Source: Akkermansiaceae bacterium
GTDB taxonomy: Bacteria; Verrucomicrobiota; Verrucomicrobiia; Verrucomicrobiales; Akkermansiaceae
Length of the DNA: 33,406 bases
Assembly (NCBI GenBank): GCA_903837825.1
Contig: CAILVZ010000375.1
Span: 1-33,406 of the forward strand
Reading direction: 5' to 3'
Part shown: one piece after another, positions 25,887 through 31,043 of the stretch
Layout: every line of letters starts with the position of its first letter
Position numbering within the stretch: position 1 is the stretch's first letter
Made by a program: the position numbers and the translations under genes
Notes under the pieces: model-generated
What the model saw: the letters and a program-made list of their open reading frames with translations, nothing else
Database searches by the model: none
What the model was told of the DNA's origin: nothing

Positions 25887-25898
25887 GCCTTATCCCGG

Positions 25899-26690
25899 TT
25901 AGATTCCGTGAAGATCCTTCCGGTCACCTGCGAGAGGAAGATCCACGTGCGTCGCTTGATCACGACGAACGATTTGTGGCTGGAGGAGTGCGATGAAATG
26001 GGTTGCTGCTGCTTCAAGTTCTGCGGTGTATTTTTGCACGCGACCCCGGAAAATCGAGTAAAAGGTCAGCGCGGGGATGCTGATGGCGAGGCCACCAGCC
26101 GTCGCAATCAGAGCTTTGGAAACTCCCTCCGCGAGACCCATCTCACGCACGCCTTGGACTTGGCCTGAGTAAATCTGCATGAAAGCCTCAATCATGCCGA
26201 AGACCGTTCCTAACAAACCCACCATCGGAGCGATGGCCCCAATGTCCGCAAGGTAGGTGATTCGAGAAGTCAGCATGCCCGCTTGGTGAGATCCCTCCGT
26301 TTGGGCGACATCTCGCAAGGTTTCAAATGAGGCTCCTGGGTTAGATCCCATGAAATCGAGGGTTTTCTGAATGATGCGCGCCATGCATTCATTGCGTCGG
26401 TTGCTCAGCGCGCTCAGTCCCGCGAAGTCGCGTTTGCGGATCATGGTGTCCGCACTGTTCATGAAGCGATCGCTGACGATTGCATTCCGCCGGATAGTCA
26501 GTAGGAGAATCAAGATCAGCAGGACCGTGATCATCGACATCAGCGCGAGTGGATACATCATGAAGCCACCCTTCAGGATGATTTCAAAAAAATTCATTTC
26601 CTTCGCGACTGGGGTGACAGCTGGAGCAGCAGCAGAGGCGGCGATTGCGGAGAGGAAATACCCAGCAAGGGAGAATTGGCAGCACTTCAT
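25899..26690 (-). CDS. MotA/TolQ/ExbB proton channel protein (ExbB-1)
   Basis: 263-residue inner-membrane proton channel protein. It begins with a hydrophobic, signal-like segment (MKCCQFSLAGYFLSAIAAS), then membrane helix 1 (about 41-66), a cytoplasmic loop with DVAQTEGSHQAGMLTSRI, and the paired channel helices: DIGAIAPMVGLLGTVFGMIE and EGVSKALIATAGGLAISIPA, including the polar Thr typical of the ExbB/TolQ pore. It is 112 bases downstream of the toroid gene and 12 bases upstream of ExbD-1. The 112-base gap is the largest inside the group, so an internal promoter is possible there. Confidence 0.93.
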   Translation of the reverse strand: MKCCQFSLAGYFLSAIAASAAAPAVTPVAKEMNFFEIILKGGFMMYPLALMSMITVLLILILLLTIRRNAIVSDRFMNSADTMIRKRDFAGLSALSNRRNECMARIIQKTLDFMGSNPGASFETLRDVAQTEGSHQAGMLTSRITYLADIGAIAPMVGLLGTVFGMIEAFMQIYSGQVQGVREMGLAEGVSKALIATAGGLAISIPALTFYSIFRGRVQKYTAELEAAATHFIALLQPQIVRRDQATHVDLPLAGDRKDLHGI

Positions 26691-26802
26691 GAACGTACGG
26701 TGACTTTACTGATATGCTCAACGAACGCAAGCCCGAGCGGTGGGGATCGACTTGGTGGCTGGCCCGCAGATCGATCAGGTGGTAGAGCCGTCGGCTGGTG
26801 AC

Positions 26803-28350
26803 TCAAATCCCAGAATGCCGCTTGCCGCCGCTATCGGAATTTAGGAAGCGATAATAAACTTCGAGCATCAACGTGCAAAGCGCCGTCCGATAAACTTTGC
26901 CTTCGCCGCCGCCCGCCAACTCTCCACCGACACCTGGTGGCTTCCAGGAGCCTTCCTCGTTCTGATTGTTCAGCACTTGGTCGCGGAAGATCTCGTTGTA
27001 TTTTTTCCACCCATCACCGCCCAACTGCATCATGGCTTGAGACTCATAATAATGAACGTACAGGTCGCCGCTTTTATCACCGTAGTCGAACTTGGTGTTT
27101 TCAAGCACGTATTTTGCAGCCTTGCTCACTTCACTGCGGCCCCCTTTGCCCCACATTTGGTTGCAAAGCATCCCAACTCCCGTCAGAGTAAAGTAGGGTT
27201 TATTGCCAGAAGGTTCCTTGCCGGTATAGCCATAGCCTCCGTTGGCATTTTGCCGACCATTGAGATAGTCTAAGCCCTTGTTGATGCATGCATTTAAGCC
27301 CTTGTATTTGATTCCCGTGTGACTGCAGGCCTTGAGGGCTTGGATCTGCCACCCAGTGATCGAGACATCGGGGTGGCCTTTATCCAGAAGATATAGATAA
27401 GCCCATCCACCACTCTTGTGCTGGTTATCGATGATGAATTGGCCAGCTTTTTCCGTCATCTCCACCAACGAAGGGATCTCGATTTTCAGTTCCTTGCAGA
27501 AGGTGGTGGCCTCGCCGAGCGCGTAGGTGGCGATCGCGTGCTCATACACCCAGCCATTGCCGGTGAAGTTCGTGGCCATCTTCCCATCGCCTTTCATCGC
27601 CAGATTGACCAAATACCCGATGCCCTTCATGCATGAATCGCCAAATTCCTGAGATGCAGGGGTTTCGCAGTGCCCAAAATAGGCGAGCAGCGCGAATCCT
27701 GTCATTGCGGCTTTATGCGAATCGCCCCATGATCCATCAGATTCCTGCGTCGACTTGAGCCAGCGCAGCGATTTGAGCACTGCATCTTCGCACGCTGGAG
27801 TTCCACCGTTCTCGGCGAGACGGGCCAAGCGGTCCTCCTTCGAGCATCGTTTGCGCATGGTCTCTGGGATCAGGCCGAAAAGTTTGCCTGCGCCAGCACC
27901 CATGCCGAGGCCGCCACCAGCACCTGCGCCCTTGCCAAATCCTGAGCCACTGCCAGAGCCACCCAATCCGCCCGACATCCCACCGCCACTGAGCGAACTG
28001 AGCGTGGACATCTCACCAAAGCTATCACCTTGCTCGGGGATTGCGTACGATGCTTGGGCTCCCTCGGCGAAGACGCGTTTGGCATTGGTCGTTGGGGTGA
28101 TTTGCGCACGCTTTTTCTGTTGGACTTGGTGTTCGGCTCCACGTTCACCACCGCCGCCACCGGGTGGCATGAAATCCACCTTCTTTTCCGGTTCACGGAT
28201 GACTTGGAAAATCCAAAACGCACCGATGACCAGCAACACCACGTGAAACAAAGCCGCGAACATCAACGAGCCACCACCGATTTTGGCCCAGAAGCCCATC
28301 TTGCGCTCTTTGACTTGGATCAGATTTCCTTCGCTATCGTAAAGTTCCAT
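26803..28350 (-). CDS. TonB-like anchored protein with squalene-cyclase-type toroid domain
   Basis: 515 residues. A cytoplasmic N-terminus (1-24) is followed by one membrane helix (about 27-50, SLMFAALFHVVLLVIGAFWI) holding His36, a layout like TonB, whose helix carries a key His. Next is a Gly-rich extended region (about 63-155, with GGGG and GSGSGSG runs). The rest (about 185-505) is an alpha/alpha toroid of the prenyltransferase/squalene oxidase repeat type, with four QW-like motifs: QESDGSW (202-208), QHKSGGW (310-316), QNANGGY (367-373), QNEEGSW (463-469). The class II cyclase DXDD motif is not visible, so terpene chemistry is unlikely. It contains at least nine cysteines. ExbB/ExbD genes flank it on both sides. 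I infer an energy-transducing subunit that uses the toroid as its periplasmic effector; what it binds is unknown. Confidence 0.85.
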   Translation of the reverse strand: MELYDSEGNLIQVKERKMGFWAKIGGGSLMFAALFHVVLLVIGAFWIFQVIREPEKKVDFMPPGGGGGERGAEHQVQQKKRAQITPTTNAKRVFAEGAQASYAIPEQGDSFGEMSTLSSLSGGGMSGGLGGSGSGSGFGKGAGAGGGLGMGAGAGKLFGLIPETMRKRCSKEDRLARLAENGGTPACEDAVLKSLRWLKSTQESDGSWGDSHKAAMTGFALLAYFGHCETPASQEFGDSCMKGIGYLVNLAMKGDGKMATNFTGNGWVYEHAIATYALGEATTFCKELKIEIPSLVEMTEKAGQFIIDNQHKSGGWAYLYLLDKGHPDVSITGWQIQALKACSHTGIKYKGLNACINKGLDYLNGRQNANGGYGYTGKEPSGNKPYFTLTGVGMLCNQMWGKGGRSEVSKAAKYVLENTKFDYGDKSGDLYVHYYESQAMMQLGGDGWKKYNEIFRDQVLNNQNEEGSWKPPGVGGELAGGGEGKVYRTALCTLMLEVYYRFLNSDSGGKRHSGI

Positions 28351-28387
28351 GGTCGTGATTGGGTGGCGCGATCTGCAAGAAATAAAG

Positions 28388-28840
28388 TTATTCGGGACTT
28401 CCCGCTTGGAAAGTCACATTGGAAATCTCCGCACGGCTTAGCGCGTCGAGCACGTCGATCACCCGATCGTAGCGAGCAAGTTCGTTGGCGTAGATCGTGA
28501 CCAGCACCTCAGACTTCGAGGCCTTGCTGCTGTCATGGAGCTGCTTCAGGTTATTGGCGAACTCTGGGAGTTGCTTTGCATCCGGCGTGTCGAGCGGATC
28601 GTCGTTGAGATACACTTGGCCGTCATCCTCAATCCGGACGGCGATTTCATCAGGCATCGGCGTGTCGGTCTCCGTCGCCACGGTTCCTGGCAACTTGGTG
28701 TTGTGGGCATTCTCCACCTGAACGGCACCCGCCATCACCATGAAGTAGAGCATGATCACAAAGACCACGTCGATCATTGGTGCGATCTGGAAACCCAGAT
28801 TCACCTCTCCAGATGGCGTTCTTTTGCTGCGGCGGCTCAT
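28388..28840 (-). CDS. ExbD/TolR-family protein (ExbD-2)
   Basis: 150-residue bitopic protein with a basic cytoplasmic tail (MSRRSKRTPSGEVNL), a helix with the conserved aspartate (IAPMIDVVFVIMLYFMVMAG, Asp24), a negatively charged linker (TETDTPMPDEIAVRIEDDG) and the ExbD periplasmic domain ending in YDRVIDVLDALSRAEISNVTF. It lies six bases after ExbD-3 and 37 bases before the toroid gene. Because it directly follows another ExbD, the two may form a heterodimer on the upstream ExbB. The start is ATG at 28840; the leader carries TCTAAC and no Shine-Dalgarno site. Confidence 0.93.
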   Translation of the reverse strand: MSRRSKRTPSGEVNLGFQIAPMIDVVFVIMLYFMVMAGAVQVENAHNTKLPGTVATETDTPMPDEIAVRIEDDGQVYLNDDPLDTPDAKQLPEFANNLKQLHDSSKASKSEVLVTIYANELARYDRVIDVLDALSRAEISNVTFQAGSPE

Positions 28841-28846
28841 GGAAAA

Positions 28847-29284
28847 TTATTTGTTAGAAGCGGCAAATGAAATATCGGCGATGCCGCCTTCACCGACGAG
28901 GTTCATCACCTTTTGAACTTCGATCGCTGGGAGCAGTTTATCACCTCGGATCACTGCCCGCAGCCTCTCATCCTTCGCGCGGCGCTCTTTAAGGTAGGGG
29001 ATGAGATCTGAAATGGTTGGATAAGCGATGTCGTCGACCAGTAGCAAAGATTTGTTCTCTTTGGGATCCCAGCGGAGGTTGATGGCGATCTCGTGCTTGG
29101 ACATTTCTGGATCCCGCTTTTTGGCGTGAGCCGAGATAGGGAGCGTGATTTTTTTATCCACTTTCAGCACCTCGGCCGAGGTGATGCTCATGAAGAAGAT
29201 GAGCAGCACGAGCAGCACATCGATCATGGGAGCAATCTGGAACTCAGGTTCCCCGCTCTCTCCTCCTCCTCCTCCGCCGGCCAT
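28847..29284 (-). CDS. ExbD/TolR-family protein (ExbD-3)
   Basis: 145-residue bitopic protein. The N-terminus has a run of six glycines (MAGGGGGGESGEPEFQ), then IAPMIDVLLVLLIFFMSITS with Asp22, a lysine-rich linker (KKITLPISAHAKKRDPEM) and the periplasmic domain ending in VQKVMNLVGEGGIADISF. It follows ExbB-2 after 44 bases and precedes ExbD-2 by six bases. The spacer upstream contains GTTAGG twice in direct repeat (29299-29311). Together with ExbB-2 and ExbD-2 it forms the first motor module of the operon. Confidence 0.93.
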   Translation of the reverse strand: MAGGGGGGESGEPEFQIAPMIDVLLVLLIFFMSITSAEVLKVDKKITLPISAHAKKRDPEMSKHEIAINLRWDPKENKSLLLVDDIAYPTISDLIPYLKERRAKDERLRAVIRGDKLLPAIEVQKVMNLVGEGGIADISFAASNK

Positions 29285-29328
29285 GGTTTTTTCGTGTTAG
29301 GTGTTAGGGTTTTAGCCAATGAGGCAAC

Positions 29329-30111
29329 TCAGGCACCTTGCTGACCTTGAACCCAGTTTGGCAGGGCAGCGAATGTTTCTTCCTGACCGACATCGGCATC
29401 CTTCAAATACTCGTATGGCGCGTTGCGGAACAAGCGGCTGGATTCCTCCTCAAGGTGATGGATCCCTGCCTGCAGTTTGTTGCGGAGGAAATAGAATCCC
29501 ATGAATGCTGGGATCGCGATGAAAAGACCCGAAGCGGTGGCGATGAGAACCTCACCAATGTGACCGGAAAGCGCCGCTGGATCGCCGATCCCCGCAGATC
29601 CGAGACTGGCAAAGGCACCGCGCATGCCCGAAACCGTTCCGAGGAGACCCACCATCGGCGTACAAACCCCAATGACGGATAGGTAGTTGATTCGTGTTTG
29701 GAGCTTGGAATTCACCTTGTCGACCTCAGCGATGAGAGCCTCTTCGGTGGCGGACTTGCCATAGCCAACGGAAGAAAGCGCCGAGCGAACGACATTGGCA
29801 AACGGGCTGTTGAGCGCCTTCATCGCTTGGTAAGCACCGATGTAGTCACCCGCGAGAAACGATTGCTGAGCGATGGAAACATCCTCGGCGGGAACCATTT
29901 TCTTGTCGTTGGTGCGCATCCAGATGTCAATGATCAGCCAGACCGTCGCGATCGAGAAGCCGCCGATCGGCCACATGCACCAACCACCATCGGCAAGGAC
30001 GTCGATGAAGGTTTTTTTCACTTCTCCTGCTTTAGCTGCCTCCGCGGCGAAAGCGGACATCGGGAGAAACACGAGCGCCGCATAGACGGCCTTTTGGATG
30101 GTTTTTTTCAT
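29329..30111 (-). CDS. MotA/TolQ/ExbB proton channel protein (ExbB-2)
   Basis: 260-residue proton channel protein with a signal-like N-terminus (MKKTIQKAVYAALVFLPMSAFAAEA), a first membrane helix in GGWCMWPIGGFSIATVWLII, a cytoplasmic segment (LAGDYIGAYQAMKALNSPFA, then an acidic EEALIAEVDKVNSKLQTRI helix) and the channel helices IGVCTPMVGLLGTVSGMRGA and GEVLIATASGLFIAIPAFMG. The pore motifs are well conserved. It is followed by ExbD-3 and ExbD-2. It differs clearly from ExbB-1 outside the channel helices, so the two copies are not a recent duplication. Confidence 0.94.
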   Translation of the reverse strand: MKKTIQKAVYAALVFLPMSAFAAEAAKAGEVKKTFIDVLADGGWCMWPIGGFSIATVWLIIDIWMRTNDKKMVPAEDVSIAQQSFLAGDYIGAYQAMKALNSPFANVVRSALSSVGYGKSATEEALIAEVDKVNSKLQTRINYLSVIGVCTPMVGLLGTVSGMRGAFASLGSAGIGDPAALSGHIGEVLIATASGLFIAIPAFMGFYFLRNKLQAGIHHLEEESSRLFRNAPYEYLKDADVGQEETFAALPNWVQGQQGA

Positions 30112-30153
30112 GGCGTTAGATTAGAGAGTTGGGTGAGCAAGAGATAGGTTAGT

Positions 30154-31032
30154 TTATTTGAGGCTATCAAGACGTTTGGTCGCATCCACGGCGACCAAGG
30201 TGCCAGAGGAATTGCGAATGCAAGACTTGAGGAGTGCAACCGCTTCTTCGCGGCGGCCGCGAGTGGCAAGAATTTCCGCTGCCTTCAGTTCTGCAACCGC
30301 GTTGAGTACCATGCCACCGGATGGAAAAAGGCATGGCACCATGAGATAAGCCTCAAGAATTTCATTTTCTTGTTGGAGTGCCTTCGCAGGATCGCCATTG
30401 CGTTTGACGGCATTGAGCAACTCCGCGCGCAGGAGTGAGGCGTAGGCCCCGACATCGGCCGGCAAGTTATCCGTAGTTAGATCGCGGAAAGCGACTTCAC
30501 GGTCGCTGGTGCTGGTGGAACTTGGCGCAAGAAGAGCCTTACCAAGCACCACGAAGGGGTCGATCCCTTGGGTAGCCGTGGCATCAGAAATTTGTTTGCC
30601 GATTTCAGCGCACTTGGCAGCGTCGCCATTCAAGGCATAAGCCACCAACGCCGCACGAGCCGCCTCTAACCAGAAATTTCCAGAGATCTTGGCAGTGACC
30701 CGCTGCGAAGCGAGCAGTCCCTCTAAAGGTTTGAGCGCATCGCCAGGACGCTTCATGAGCACCAATGCGATGGCGGGATCGAGCTCGGGTGGGCGCTCAC
30801 CATACACGTGATCTGCGCTGGCCAAGGGGAACGATTGTCCAGGCCCGAAGCCGTCAGCAATCGCCTGCATCACCAGATTATCATTTTGAAGAATGACCGC
30901 CGAGACAGGCACCGAGCGACCATTCTGAAACACGATGCGGATCGGCTCGGCCGCATTTGCCAATGACAGGGGCAGCATGGCGACCGCGCCAAGGAACAAG
31001 GCGGAGCGGATTGGGCGCGATGGAAGTGTCAT
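30154..31032 (-). CDS. Periplasmic protein of unknown function with TPR-like helical repeats
   Basis: I do not recognise this protein. From ATG 31032 it has 292 residues, starting with a good signal peptide (MTLPSRPIRSALFLGAVAML, predicted cut after LSLANA). After it comes a short beta segment (IRIVFQNGRSVPVSAVILQN) and then paired helices (for example NFWLEAARAALVAYALNGDA; LKAAEILATRGRREEAVALL) that look like degenerate TPRs. A GTG at 31047 overlaps the upstream TPR stop (GTGA) and would add five residues; both starts are possible. It lies between the 5'-truncated TPR gene and ExbB-2, 42 bases from the latter, so it belongs to the ExbB/ExbD operon. Probably a soluble periplasmic partner. Confidence 0.75.
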   Translation of the reverse strand: MTLPSRPIRSALFLGAVAMLPLSLANAAEPIRIVFQNGRSVPVSAVILQNDNLVMQAIADGFGPGQSFPLASADHVYGERPPELDPAIALVLMKRPGDALKPLEGLLASQRVTAKISGNFWLEAARAALVAYALNGDAAKCAEIGKQISDATATQGIDPFVVLGKALLAPSSTSTSDREVAFRDLTTDNLPADVGAYASLLRAELLNAVKRNGDPAKALQQENEILEAYLMVPCLFPSGGMVLNAVAELKAAEILATRGRREEAVALLKSCIRNSSGTLVAVDATKRLDSLK

Positions 31033-31043
31033 GGGTTTAAAAT

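Noticed and set aside
26691..26802. Possible terminator between the toroid gene and ExbB-1 (AGCC-GTC-GGCT near 26787)
   Set aside because: A four-base-pair stem with no U-tract is too weak to call.
26803..28350. Reading the toroid protein as a squalene-hopene cyclase
   Set aside because: The QW repeats fit, but no DXDD catalytic motif is visible, the toroid is shorter than a full cyclase and it is tethered by a TonB-like helix and Gly linker in a motor operon.
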